A stretch of 64,000 bases of DNA, taken from contig NZ_LATM01000008.1 of NCBI RefSeq assembly GCF_000972495.1, positions 293 through 64,292 of the forward strand, in the 5' to 3' direction. Numbering within the stretch: the stretch's first letter is position 1; each line of letters starts with the position of its first letter. The notes under the pieces were generated by a model. That model was not told where the DNA came from, did no database searches, and saw only the letters and a list, made by a program, of their open reading frames with translations. Positions 52,007 to 61,167 of this stretch are shown piece by piece. Made by a program: the position numbers and the translations under genes. The DNA comes from Hymenobacter terrenus (GTDB lineage Bacteria > Bacteroidota > Bacteroidia > Cytophagales > Hymenobacteraceae).

Positions 52007-52393
52007 CTAAAATCGCAGTTCCACAGGCAGATAAAATTGCCCGGAGGCGTCGGGGTCGAACGGCCACACGCGGCACATCACCGCTAGCGGCACCGGCCCG
52101 AAGACGTGGGCAAAATGCTGTTGGCGACTGGACACCCATTCGCGCTCCACGCGCACGCCAGCTGCGGCCAGAGCGGCTTCGTCCCACTCCAGCAAAACCA
52201 AATCGGCCCGCCCGGCATAGTACCGGCGGGCCGTTTCAAGTATCTGGTACTGTTCCGAGGAATGAATAAATCCCTCAACCGCCAGGTCGGCACTGGCAAA
52301 AAACCCTGTTTGCTGAGCCTGTTGCCAATCGGCGGCTTCGGCAATGCGATAGAGAAATGCTGAAGGTTGAGGGTTGAATTTAGAATCCTCCAT
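52007..52393 (-). CDS. DUF952 family protein
   Basis: A 128-residue protein with LYRIAEAADWQQAQQTGFF, EGFIHSSEQYQILETARRYY, LVLLEWDEAAL and HVFGPVPLAVMCRVWPF, the motifs of DUF952, a small fold related to ADP-ribosyltransferase-like domains whose function is undetermined. Cytoplasmic. It is followed in the same direction by the lipoprotein pair. Confidence 0.85.
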   Translation of the reverse strand: MEDSKFNPQPSAFLYRIAEAADWQQAQQTGFFASADLAVEGFIHSSEQYQILETARRYYAGRADLVLLEWDEAALAAAGVRVEREWVSSRQQHFAHVFGPVPLAVMCRVWPFDPDASGQFYLPVELRF

Positions 52394-52441
52394 TGCGGTC
52401 GTTTATAACTTCAGCCCTCAACCTTTCGCATTCAACCCTTC

Positions 52442-52831
52442 TTATACCGCTTTCCACAGCTCCTGCTGCACCTGCTTGCCGACGGTGAGCATAATGCGCA
52501 CAGGATTGGGAACTAGCGTGATGCGGGCCTCTTTGCCGGGGTATTTCTCCGAATCGACCCAGACGCCTTCTTTGGGCGAGGGGGTAGAGCCGGGAGTGCT
52601 GGGCAGGTAGGCGGTGGGCAGCAGCACATCGGTGTCCGATTTCAAGTCCGTGTGTACCTTGTCGAGCGCCGTTTCGAGGTAGTCGCCGTACTCCTCGTTG
52701 AAGTCGTCTTCCAGGTCGTGCAGAGCCTCTTCTACGTCGTCGTAGCGGGCATCGTCGTAGGTGAGGGTGTGCAGTTCGGCTTTCTTTTCAATCAGGGCCA
52801 CAAGGGCGCGGTTCAGTTCTTCGATATTCAT
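52442..52831 (-). CDS. Conserved small protein, unknown
   Basis: A 129-residue acidic protein. The N-terminal half is helical (ELNRALVALIEKKAELHTLT, YDDVEEALHDLEDDFNEEYG); the C-terminal half is Pro/Val-rich and beta-like (STPGSTPSPKEGVWVDSEK and ARITLVPNPVRIMLTVGK). It has no signal peptide. I believe close relatives exist in Cytophagales, but the function is not known to me. Confidence 0.75.
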   Translation of the reverse strand: MNIEELNRALVALIEKKAELHTLTYDDARYDDVEEALHDLEDDFNEEYGDYLETALDKVHTDLKSDTDVLLPTAYLPSTPGSTPSPKEGVWVDSEKYPGKEARITLVPNPVRIMLTVGKQVQQELWKAV

Positions 52832-52995
52832 GGGGCGCTAAGGCGAATGATTGGGCACAAAAATGGGAATGAATTGTCAAACGCGCGCGGTCGGCAGACT
52901 CAGCAGTTGGCGGCGACACCCGAAATGAGCCCGGAACCGACGAAACCTGTATTTTTACCCCAGTTATCCCCACCCTTATTTTCCCCTTCCCGCCC

Positions 52996-54129
52996 ATGCA
53001 AACCATGACCTCGCCCGAAGTGCTGGCCCAACCCGCCCAGGACTTCCTCCCCCTGAAAGGCACCGACTACGTTGAATTTTACGTCGGCAACGCCAAGCAG
53101 TCGGCCTACTACTACCAAGCTGCCTTCGGCTACGAGCTGGTGGCCTATGCCGGGCCCGAAACCGGCCTGCGCGACCGGGCCAGCTACGTGTTGCAGCAGG
53201 GCAAGATTCGCCTCGTGCTCACCACCTCCCTCCTGCCCGACTCCGACATTACGCGGCACGTGGCCCAGCACGGCGACGGCGTGAAGGTGATGGCCCTGTG
53301 GGTAGACGACGCCCGCCAGTCGTACGAGGAAACCACCAAGCGCGGTGCCAAATCGGCCTTTGAGCCCTACACCATTGAGGATGAGCACGGCTCCGTGACG
53401 CTGGCCGGCATCTACACCTACGGCGAGACCATTCATACCTTCGTGGAGCGCACCAACTACCACGGCCCGTTCATGCCCGGTTTCGTGGCCCGCAGCAGCG
53501 GCATCCCGCAGGGCGCGCCGGTGGGGCTGTTGCACGTCGACCACTGCGTGGGCAACGTGAGCTGGGGCGAAATGAACCAGTGGATTAAGTTTTACGAGGA
53601 CGTCATGGGCTTCAAGCTGCTGATTACGTTCGACGACGAGGACATCAGCACCGAGTATTCGGCCCTCATGTCGAAGGTGGTTTCTAACGGCAATGGCTAC
53701 GTAAAATTCCCCATCAACGAGCCGGCCGAAGGCAAGAAAAAGTCGCAGATTGAAGAGTACCTCGACTATTACCACTCGCCCGGTGTGCAGCACATTGCCA
53801 TCGCCACCAACGACATCCGCGCCACCGTTACGGAATTGCGTCGGCGCGGCGTGGAGTTCCTCACCGTACCCGGCACCTACTACGACGACTTGCTCGACCG
53901 CATCGGCGCCATCGACGAGGACCTGCAATCCCTCAAAGACCTGAACCTGCTCGTGGACCGCGATGAGGAAGGCTACCTGCTCCAGATTTTCACCAAGCCT
54001 GTGGAAGACCGGCCCACCGTGTTCTACGAAATCATTCAGCGCAAAGGCGCCAAGAGCTTCGGTAAAGGCAACTTCAAAGCCTTGTTCGAAAGCATCGAGC
54101 GCGAGCAGGCGTTGCGCGGCAATTTGTAA
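52996..54129 (+). CDS. hppD: 4-hydroxyphenylpyruvate dioxygenase
   Basis: A 377-residue Fe(II) dioxygenase with two vicinal-oxygen-chelate halves. It has N-terminal DYVEFYVGNAKQSAYYYQ, the metal-binding LHVDHCVGNVSW, QHIAIATNDIRATV (second His) and the C-terminal glutamate region FYEIIQRKGAKSFGKGNFK. It converts 4-hydroxyphenylpyruvate to homogentisate in tyrosine breakdown. The start may be the ATG at 52996 or 53005. The rest of the homogentisate pathway is not in this window. Confidence 0.96.
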   Translation: MQTMTSPEVLAQPAQDFLPLKGTDYVEFYVGNAKQSAYYYQAAFGYELVAYAGPETGLRDRASYVLQQGKIRLVLTTSLLPDSDITRHVAQHGDGVKVMALWVDDARQSYEETTKRGAKSAFEPYTIEDEHGSVTLAGIYTYGETIHTFVERTNYHGPFMPGFVARSSGIPQGAPVGLLHVDHCVGNVSWGEMNQWIKFYEDVMGFKLLITFDDEDISTEYSALMSKVVSNGNGYVKFPINEPAEGKKKSQIEEYLDYYHSPGVQHIAIATNDIRATVTELRRRGVEFLTVPGTYYDDLLDRIGAIDEDLQSLKDLNLLVDRDEEGYLLQIFTKPVEDRPTVFYEIIQRKGAKSFGKGNFKALFESIEREQALRGNL

Positions 54130-54206
54130 TTGTTGGCCTGTCAGGACGAGACCAACGCAGTGGCGTGTGGCTCCCGAATGGTGGTAACGCACGCTTAAAT
54201 CAACAG

Positions 54207-54243
54207 CAAAAAGCCCTGACTCATCCAGAGCCAGGGCTTTTTC
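54207..54243 (+). terminator. Terminator of hppD
   Basis: Stem AAAAAGCCCTG / CAGGGCTTTTT with a loop of about 13 bases, followed by T, 78 bp after the hppD stop. Confidence 0.8.
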
Positions 54244-54385
54244 ACATCTACATAGAGTTAATCCTGTAAAAACCGGCTGAATTAGCTGCGGCAAACTTCG
54301 GGTGCGCAAGCACTGGCTGCGCGATGACACAAAAACGCTTTTCTTTACGGCCATTCTTCAGCTCACCTGAAACCTTTCTTTCTCC

Positions 54386-56122
54386 ATGCCCCTCGCTCCC
54401 GAAATCCAAAACACCATCAACACCTGGCTCACGCCCGAGTATGACGCTCAAACTCAGACTGCCATTCGCGAACTGGTGGCCAGTGGCCAGGACGACGCCC
54501 TGACCGATGCCTTCTACCGCACCCTCGAATTTGGGACGGGTGGCCTGCGCGGCATTATGGGTCCGGGCTCGAACCGCATGAACCGCTACACGCTGGGCAT
54601 GGCTACGCAGGGCTTGTGTAATTATTTAATACAGAGCTTTCCGGGCCAGCAGATTAAAGTTGCTATTGCCCACGACAGCCGCAACAACAGCACCGAATTC
54701 GCGCAAATAGCGGCCGGTATTTTCTCGGCCAATGGCATCATTGTCTATTTATTTGAGGCGCTGCGCCCAACGCCCGAATTGTCATTTGCCATTCGCCAAC
54801 TGGAGTGTCAGAGTGGCTGTGTTATAACGGCTTCGCACAACCCTAAGGAGTACAACGGCTACAAAGTCTATTGGAATGACGGCTCGCAAGTAGTAGCGCC
54901 GCATGATAAAAACATTATTGTCGAAGTGAATAAAATTACCAGCGTAAGCGAGGTAAAATTCGCGGCTGATAATTCGAGAATAATTAGCATTGGCGCCGAT
55001 ATCGACGCGCTGTATTTCGCGCAGGCCCGAAAGTTGAGCATCGACCCGGCCGCCATTCAGCGCCAGCACGATTTGAACATCGTGTACACGCCCATTCACG
55101 GCTCGGGCATCACGCTGGTACCGGGCTTGCTGCGTGAGTTTGGATTTACCAACGTGAATGTGGTGGAGACGCAGGCCGTGCCCGATGGTAATTTCCCCAC
55201 CGTGCAGTCGCCCAACCCCGAGGAGAAAAGCGCCATGCAGCTGGCCCTCGACCAAGCTAAAGCCACGAATGCTGACATCGTACTGGCCACTGACCCCGAT
55301 GCTGACCGCGTGGGCGTGGGCGTGAAGAATGATAAAGGTGAATGGGTGCTGCTCAACGGCAACCAAACCGCCGCCCTGCTCACGTACTACCTGCTTTCGG
55401 CCCGCCACCGTGCCGGCCAGACTACTAGCCGGGACTACATCGTGTACACCATCGTGACGAGCGAAATCCTGGGCGACATTGCCCGCAACCACGCCGTGAA
55501 GAGCTACCAGACGCTCACCGGCTTCAAGTACATCGCCGGCCTCATCCGCGACCTGGAGGGGAAGGAAGTTTATATCGGTGGCGGCGAGGAAAGCTACGGC
55601 TTCCTCATCGGTGACTTCGTGCGCGACAAGGACGCTGTTTCGGCCTGCGCGCTGGTAGCCGAAATGGCCGCCGTGGCCAAAGACCAGGGCCGCACGCTCT
55701 ACGAAGAAATGGTGCGGATGTACGCCCACTACGGCCTCTACGTGGAAGACCTGATTTCGCTCACCAAAAAAGGCCAGCGTGGCGCCGAGGAAATCCAGGA
55801 AATGATGGCCGAGCTGCGCGCCAACCCGCCCGCCACCATTGCCGGCTTGAAAGTGGTAGAAATTCGGGACTACAAAACCGGCCGCATCCACAACCTGCAC
55901 TCGGGTGTGGAAACCGAAACCGGCCTGGAAAGCTCCAACGTGCTCCAGTTCATCACCGAAGACGGCAGCAAAATATCGGCCCGGCCCAGCGGCACCGAAC
56001 CCAAAATCAAATTCTATTTCAGCGTGAAGCAGCCCTTGAAATCGGTGGTAGATTTTGATCTGGCACAGCGGTTGGGCCACGAGAAAATAGCGGCCATAAT
56101 TGCGGACATGAAGCTGCAATAG
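54386..56122 (+). CDS. Phosphoglucomutase/phosphomannomutase
   Basis: A 578-residue enzyme with the phosphohexomutase signature TASHNPKEYNGYK (phospho-serine S150), the metal-binding DPDADRVGVG (about 308-317), the sugar-binding GGGEESYGF (about 403-411) and the phosphate-binding SARPSGTEPKIKF. It interconverts hexose 1- and 6-phosphates for envelope sugars and glycogen. Length and domain order match the PgcA/YbbT group. Several stretches use A+T-rich codons. The stop is followed at once by a 44-bp-arm inverted repeat. Confidence 0.95.
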   Translation: MPLAPEIQNTINTWLTPEYDAQTQTAIRELVASGQDDALTDAFYRTLEFGTGGLRGIMGPGSNRMNRYTLGMATQGLCNYLIQSFPGQQIKVAIAHDSRNNSTEFAQIAAGIFSANGIIVYLFEALRPTPELSFAIRQLECQSGCVITASHNPKEYNGYKVYWNDGSQVVAPHDKNIIVEVNKITSVSEVKFAADNSRIISIGADIDALYFAQARKLSIDPAAIQRQHDLNIVYTPIHGSGITLVPGLLREFGFTNVNVVETQAVPDGNFPTVQSPNPEEKSAMQLALDQAKATNADIVLATDPDADRVGVGVKNDKGEWVLLNGNQTAALLTYYLLSARHRAGQTTSRDYIVYTIVTSEILGDIARNHAVKSYQTLTGFKYIAGLIRDLEGKEVYIGGGEESYGFLIGDFVRDKDAVSACALVAEMAAVAKDQGRTLYEEMVRMYAHYGLYVEDLISLTKKGQRGAEEIQEMMAELRANPPATIAGLKVVEIRDYKTGRIHNLHSGVETETGLESSNVLQFITEDGSKISARPSGTEPKIKFYFSVKQPLKSVVDFDLAQRLGHEKIAAIIADMKLQ

Positions 56123-56123
56123 C

Positions 56124-56222
56124 GCGCAGAGGGTTGCAAAGGTGAAAAGGCAAGTCCCGCAACGTTTGGCAGAACGTCAAACGTTGCGGGACTTGCCTTT
56201 TCACCTTTGCAACCCTCTGCGC
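56124..56222. terminator. 44-bp perfect inverted repeat between convergent genes
   Basis: Arms 56124-56167 and 56179-56222 are exact complements with an 11-base loop. The left arm begins two bases after the phosphohexomutase stop, and the right arm ends on the first base of the stop of the convergent gene (as read on plus). Confidence 0.85.
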
Positions 56223-58387
56223 TATAACCTGACCCCAATGCCCGGCCCGAGCAGGTAAAACCACCGGCCGGCTGATAATAAATACCCGCCGCCCAGGTAC
56301 AGCGGAAAGGTAAACTTGGCTTCCCGGCGCGTGGGGTACACCGAGCCGAGGATGACCACGCCCAGGTCGCGGGTATCATTACTCGTTTGGCTGAGATTGA
56401 AGGCATTAAGCGCCACAAATCCGGCACCGATTTTATACGGGCGCAGGCGGTTGATTTTGTCGGGGCTGTAGAAGCTGAGCTGCGCCAACGTGGCCAGCGA
56501 GATGCCGCCAAACGAGCCGTAGCCCTTATCGCCTTGCTTGCGGGTGAGCAAACCAGCCGGGAAGCTGACGTCGATGTCGAACTTGTAGCGGCGCTTGAGC
56601 ACCAGCTCCACGGTTTGGGTATAGCCGGTTTCGCCGTATTGGGTGGCCTGGTGCTTCACCGTTACCACAATGCGACTCCAATCGTCGAGGTCATAGGTTT
56701 TGCGGGCCAGTAGAGCGTTGAGGCTCAATGGGTCGGTGCGGCACTGCTTATCGGCGTAGAAGGCTGCGCGGGGCGAATTGTCGCCGGGGCAAATGAGGAT
56801 ATTGTCCACGTTACGCAGCTCCACTAGCTCACCTTTGCTGTTGAGTGTGCGCACCTCGAAGCTAAGGTACTGCTTGCCAAAGAGCTGGTCGGCCTTATCG
56901 ATGCCATTGGGATTGAACTGGAAGACCACGTCGCGAATGGTACCATCGTAGAGCACGGGGCCGCTCAGGCGCGTAATTGGCTGGGCGGCATCGCCGTATA
57001 ACACCGATACAAAATCGAGCGGGTGAGGCCGCTGAAACTCCTTCACTCCCAAAGCATAGCCCGTAGGCTGGCCCAGGTTGTAGATGGTGCTCTTGCGCTT
57101 ATCGAACCCTACCGGCACGCGCACGCGGTACACCAGCCGGGTATCGGTGCGCACCGACGAATCGGAGGGAATAATGGGCAAGTCCTCGAACGACACCCGC
57201 GCCTTTTGCAGGCCTTCGCCTTCGAGGCGGATGTCCACGGTTTCGCCGGGGCTCACGCTCAGACCGGGCGTCCAGTCGCCGCCGCGGTGCAGTACTTGCA
57301 CGCTGCGAATCACGGTTTGGGGCGTGATGTCGAGGTTGGTGAGGTAGCGGGGCGCGTCGTTTTCCTTGATGTAGAGGTAGCCGGCCGTTTGGCGGTGCGT
57401 GTTGTACGGCCGGAATAAGCACAGCACCCGGTCGTTGCTCAGGTACTGGCGCGTGAAAATTTCGGCGATGAGCGCGCCGCCGGGCTCTTCCTGGTCTTCA
57501 ATGCGGTAGGTGCGGTGAAGCTCAAAGCTACGGCCGTTATCAAGAATCAGCTCCACACCCCGGCGGCGGCTCACGTCGTCCATGGTCACGCTGCGCTGGT
57601 CGGGCGAAAGAAAACGCAGGCGGCTGGCTTTCACGTTGAACTCCTGCCTGAGCGCGGGCAGTTGGTAACTCAGCCTGCCGCTGGCCAACAGAGTAGGCCG
57701 CTCGGTTTGCAGCCGCAGCAGCAGGGTGTGGGTTCCCAGCTGGTTGGGCAACACGTGTAGCCGCAGCATGCCGTTGGCCTCAACTGCAAGGCGGTAGTCG
57801 AAATCGGTGCCACGGACCCATTCGCCGGTAGCATGCACATTGCGCACGTTGGAACTGGTGAGTTCAAACACCTTCTCCTCCCCCACAAATAACTCATTGT
57901 CATTCACCCGCAAACCCAACGAAGTGCGTGCCACTGGCAGCAGCGGAACCACCTGGCGGCGCACCGGCCGCCCCACCGAGTCGGTAGCCTGCTCCACCAC
58001 CAGACGCAGAAAGCGGCTACTGGTCAGGTTCTGAAATTTCAGGCGCGTGCGGAAGCCGCCGTCATCTTCCTTGGTCAACGAGTCGAGCTGTTGATAATCG
58101 GGGTTGCGGCGCAGGCGCAATGGCTTGGTGCTACCCGCATTGGCTGGGTACAGACGCAGTTCGACGGTTTCATCGTCGCGCCGGTACCAGAAGTAGAGCG
58201 TAGACACATCCTGCACGGCCACCACGTGGCGGCTCAGTAGGTAAGTGGCGGTATCAGTGCGCAGGCTGGCTTCGCGCAATACGGGTGGGCCAACCGGGGC
58301 AGTTTGGGCTCCCACCAGCCCGGGAACGATTCCACAGAGGAAACCCAAAAGAACCCGAGCTACCCGGGAGCGTAAAAATGCAGACAT
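56222..58387 (-). CDS. Large envelope protein with C-terminal outer-membrane-like domain
   Basis: A 721-residue protein with an N-terminal signal (SRVARVLLGFLCGIVPGLVGAQ). About 430 residues of beta-rich repeats follow (VYRVRVPVGFDKRKS, DGTIRDVVFQFNPNGIDKAD), then a C-terminal part with barrel-like strands (KRRYKFDIDVSFPAGLL, GYGSFGGISLATLAQLSFYS, KFTFPLYLGGGYLLSAGRWF) ending GPGIGVRL. The frame is open upstream to 58453, but the ATG at 58387 starts the signal. I do not recognise the family; a gliding- or T9SS-associated outer-membrane role would be a guess. Confidence 0.8.
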   Translation of the reverse strand: MSAFLRSRVARVLLGFLCGIVPGLVGAQTAPVGPPVLREASLRTDTATYLLSRHVVAVQDVSTLYFWYRRDDETVELRLYPANAGSTKPLRLRRNPDYQQLDSLTKEDDGGFRTRLKFQNLTSSRFLRLVVEQATDSVGRPVRRQVVPLLPVARTSLGLRVNDNELFVGEEKVFELTSSNVRNVHATGEWVRGTDFDYRLAVEANGMLRLHVLPNQLGTHTLLLRLQTERPTLLASGRLSYQLPALRQEFNVKASRLRFLSPDQRSVTMDDVSRRRGVELILDNGRSFELHRTYRIEDQEEPGGALIAEIFTRQYLSNDRVLCLFRPYNTHRQTAGYLYIKENDAPRYLTNLDITPQTVIRSVQVLHRGGDWTPGLSVSPGETVDIRLEGEGLQKARVSFEDLPIIPSDSSVRTDTRLVYRVRVPVGFDKRKSTIYNLGQPTGYALGVKEFQRPHPLDFVSVLYGDAAQPITRLSGPVLYDGTIRDVVFQFNPNGIDKADQLFGKQYLSFEVRTLNSKGELVELRNVDNILICPGDNSPRAAFYADKQCRTDPLSLNALLARKTYDLDDWSRIVVTVKHQATQYGETGYTQTVELVLKRRYKFDIDVSFPAGLLTRKQGDKGYGSFGGISLATLAQLSFYSPDKINRLRPYKIGAGFVALNAFNLSQTSNDTRDLGVVILGSVYPTRREAKFTFPLYLGGGYLLSAGRWFYLLGPGIGVRL

Positions 58388-58523
58388 CCAATCAAGCAGG
58401 CGGAAATATCGCCCAATGGCTACAAAGGTCGAGGGATACAGGGTCGGCCACAATGGTTTGCTACCAAAATAACGCGTTCTGCTTGTTTAGATAATCCTCC
58501 GGGGTGAGGTGCCCCCGCCAGCA

Positions 58524-60209
58524 TTATCCTTTTTCCCGCCGTCTGGTGCCCAGCAATAATAGTATCAGCATCAAAAAGCCGGTTGCTCCAAGGCTCCACC
58601 AGGTTATTTCCGGGACGCCGCGCCGGTAGGGCATGTCGGGCGAGTAGTGGCCCAGCAATGTGAGGCCCGAGAATAACAGTCCGCCCACACTTAGCAGGGC
58701 CAGAATGGTGCGGCTCACCAACTGGTCGGCCTTGCGCATCAGGCTTTGGTAGCCCACCAGCTCAAACTTCAGCCGCAGCTCGCCCTTGCTGATTTTGCGC
58801 ACGATTTGGCGCACGTCGGCCGGCAAGGTTTGGAGCAGCGCCAGGAGCTGGGTGCCCGTGTATTCGGCCTCGCTGAGCAGGTTTTGCCGAGAATATTGCT
58901 CCCGGATAATTTTGGCACCGTAAGGCCGCACAAACTCAAAAGTATTGAAATGAGGATGCAGCACCTTGCCAATACCTTCCAGAATAACCAACGCCCGCAG
59001 GATGAGGAACACCGCCCCCGGTACCTGTAATTTGTAGTTGTAGATGACCGTTTGCAGGGCATCCGCAAGGTCGCTCATGCTCATCTCCTTCACGTCGAGC
59101 GTCGCGAAATCCTCAATCAGTTGGCTGAGGTCCGACTCGAAGGCCCGCATGTCCCGGATTTCGGCGGTGAGGGCGAGACGGCGGAAATTGACGGCCATGC
59201 TGCGTGGGTCCTGCCGGGCCATGCCGATGAATACCCCCGCGAAGGCATATTTCTGCTGCTTGGTGAGGCGGCCCACCATGCCAAAGTCGATGAGCACCAC
59301 CGTACCATCGGGCTGCACCAGCACGTTGCCGGGATGCGGGTCGGCGTGGAACACCCCAAACTCAAAAATCTGGGTCAGATAAATGTCCATGCCGGTTTCA
59401 GCCACGGTTTCGGGACTCAAGTTCCAGTCCAGCAGCTGCGCCTTGTCAGTAATTTTACAGCCACTGACAAATTCAATCACCAGAATACGCTCCGTACTAA
59501 TGTCGCGGAAGGGCTTGGGAATGTAAAAGGTCGTGTAGTTGGCGTAGAGCTTGCGAAATTGCTCCATTGAACGCGCTTCGGCGGTGTAATCCAGCTCCTT
59601 GCTCATGCTGCGCTCGAACGCGTCCACGATGTCCTGCGGATTAGAAAGGCCCTGCTTTTGCAAGAAGCCGGAGGTGAGGCGCACCAATTCGTGCAGCAAG
59701 GCCAGGTCGGAGCGCACTTTTTCGCGCACGCCGGGACGCTGCACTTTCACCACCACTTCCTCTCCCGTCAGCAGCCGCGCCCGGTGCACCTGCCCGATGC
59801 TGGCCGAACCCAGCGGGGTGTCGTCGAATTCGCTGAAGACTTCCGTAATCGGGCGGCTCAGTTCTTCCTCGATTATCTGTCGGGCCACTGCCACGTCAAA
59901 TGGTGGCACATTGCTTTGCAGCTTCTCAAACTCATCAATCAGAGCCTGGGGCAACAAATCGGCCCGGTTGCTCATGGCCTGGGCCAGCTTGATAAACGTG
60001 GGTCCCAGTTCCTCAATAATGAGGCGCACCCGCTCCCAGCGCGTGGTTTCGAACACCTGGCGGTCGGCCCGCTGCCAGGTCAGGCGGCGCGCCTGGCTCA
60101 CGAGGCGGCGCAATGGCGTGGTAGTTACCACATCCTCAAAGCCGTAGCGTAGCAGCACCTCGGCCACCTGCCGAATGCGGTGGAGATTGGAAATCGTGTT
60201 TTTAAACAT
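58524..60209 (-). CDS. ABC1/UbiB-family atypical kinase
   Basis: A 561-residue protein of the AarF/ABC1/UbiB family. It has the KxGQ-like region FIKLAQAMSNRADLLP, the Ala-rich loop and lysine GSASIGQVHRARLLTGEEVV followed by VKVQRPGV, then HADPHPGNVLVQPDG and VLIDFGMVGRL (catalytic Asn/Asp and metal-binding Asp). Two C-terminal membrane helices (LALLSVGGLLFSGLTLLGHY and a second) follow. These atypical kinases support quinone biosynthesis and lipid homeostasis. The ATG at 60209 is preferred; upstream is hairpin element 7. Confidence 0.93.
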   Translation of the reverse strand: MFKNTISNLHRIRQVAEVLLRYGFEDVVTTTPLRRLVSQARRLTWQRADRQVFETTRWERVRLIIEELGPTFIKLAQAMSNRADLLPQALIDEFEKLQSNVPPFDVAVARQIIEEELSRPITEVFSEFDDTPLGSASIGQVHRARLLTGEEVVVKVQRPGVREKVRSDLALLHELVRLTSGFLQKQGLSNPQDIVDAFERSMSKELDYTAEARSMEQFRKLYANYTTFYIPKPFRDISTERILVIEFVSGCKITDKAQLLDWNLSPETVAETGMDIYLTQIFEFGVFHADPHPGNVLVQPDGTVVLIDFGMVGRLTKQQKYAFAGVFIGMARQDPRSMAVNFRRLALTAEIRDMRAFESDLSQLIEDFATLDVKEMSMSDLADALQTVIYNYKLQVPGAVFLILRALVILEGIGKVLHPHFNTFEFVRPYGAKIIREQYSRQNLLSEAEYTGTQLLALLQTLPADVRQIVRKISKGELRLKFELVGYQSLMRKADQLVSRTILALLSVGGLLFSGLTLLGHYSPDMPYRRGVPEITWWSLGATGFLMLILLLLGTRRREKG

Positions 60210-60236
60210 CAACAGTGAAAGTAGTGCCTACGGGCC

Positions 60237-60327
60237 GTAGCGCGAACGTTGAGGTCTACGGCCGCGAACGGCCCAAAAAATATCGGGCTAATAACGCCGT
60301 ACCGCGAACCCCAACGGTCGGGCTACG
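60237..60327. repeat. Hairpin element 7 (degenerate)
   Basis: Left arm GTAGCGCGAACGTTGAGGTC (60237-60256), right arm 60307-60326 with a few mismatches; the middle is A+T-rich. It lies just upstream of the UbiB-type gene. Confidence 0.55.
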
Positions 60328-60368
60328 ATAGGGTCAAACCCAGTTACGTCCTAAACCAATTAACAAAC

Positions 60369-60405
60369 AAAAGCCCCGCTCACATAATGCAAGCGGGGCT
60401 TTTTT
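60369..60405 (-). terminator. Terminator of the phasin-like gene
   Basis: Stem AAAAGCCCCGCT / AGCGGGGCTTTT with an 11-base loop, flanked by A-rich and T-rich runs, just past the stop of the minus-strand gene at 60428. Confidence 0.8.
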
Positions 60406-60427
60406 ATAAGAACGATAAGCGAACCGC

Positions 60428-60895
60428 CTACGCGTTGTCGCCAGTAGTAGCGGCAGGAGCACTCGCCGCTGCTGGCTTCTTCGCGGCGGGCTTTTTGGCC
60501 GCACCCGCACTGGCGGCGGCCGATTTCTGCGCCGTGCCAGCGGCGGAGCTCACTTTATCGGCAGCTTTTTTGGTGGCACCAGCGGCTTTGCTGGCAGGGC
60601 TGCTAGCGGGCTTGGCAGCTGCTTTAGTGGCTGGCTTCTTCGCGGCGGGCTTAGCTTTCGAGTCGCTCAGACCTACACTGCTCTTGATGCGCTCGGAAAG
60701 ACCCTGGAACTGCTTTTCAAGCTCGGCGCGCTTGGATTCACCGCTTTTCAGCAGTTCATCCACGATTTTTTTACCTTCTTCCTGAGTAATCTTATTGTCT
60801 TTCACCAACTTCTCGATGGTGCTTTGTACCGACTTGCTGCCCTGAGCGATGTAGCCAACGCCGGCGTTAACGAACTTCTTAAACAAATCTTCCAT
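60428..60895 (-). CDS. Phasin-like protein with lysine/alanine-rich tail
   Basis: A 155-residue protein. Residues 1-75 form an amphipathic helical region (KKFVNAGVGYIAQGSKSVQS, VDELLKSGESKRAELEKQF) similar to phasins or other granule-associated helices. Residues 76-155 are a low-complexity Ala/Lys/Pro tail (KPAAKKPATKAAAKPASSPA) like the C-termini of bacterial histone-like proteins. It could bind PHA granules, DNA or both; phasin is inferred from the N-terminal helix pattern. Well expressed genes of this sort are common in Hymenobacter. Confidence 0.7.
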   Translation of the reverse strand: MEDLFKKFVNAGVGYIAQGSKSVQSTIEKLVKDNKITQEEGKKIVDELLKSGESKRAELEKQFQGLSERIKSSVGLSDSKAKPAAKKPATKAAAKPASSPASKAAGATKKAADKVSSAAGTAQKSAAASAGAAKKPAAKKPAAASAPAATTGDNA

Positions 60896-61167
60896 GGTAA
60901 GGAAACGGGTTGGGGTGAAAAAATGAGAAGGGGGAAGTTATTGAATTAAAAGCCGTTGCTTTATAAAACTAGTATGCAAGCCGACTATTTTCGTTGCAAA
61001 CCTACGAACCGTCTGTAATATAGTTGGGCTATGTACGCCGCTTTTTTTGAAAAGTAACTCAAAAAGGTCAAAATCAGAATTTATTTTTCCAACCCTCGGG
61101 CTTCTGGGACCTTCTATTTTGCGCGGTTGAGTACGCATCTACACAGGAGCAAGAGCTGAAAACGGCA

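Noticed and set aside
52900..54354. 484-codon antisense open frame over hppD
   Set aside because: Longer than hppD itself but with no motif or signal; hppD motifs are unambiguous on plus.
54782..56119. 445-codon antisense open frame over the phosphohexomutase gene
   Set aside because: No family signature; the plus-strand phosphohexomutase explains the region.
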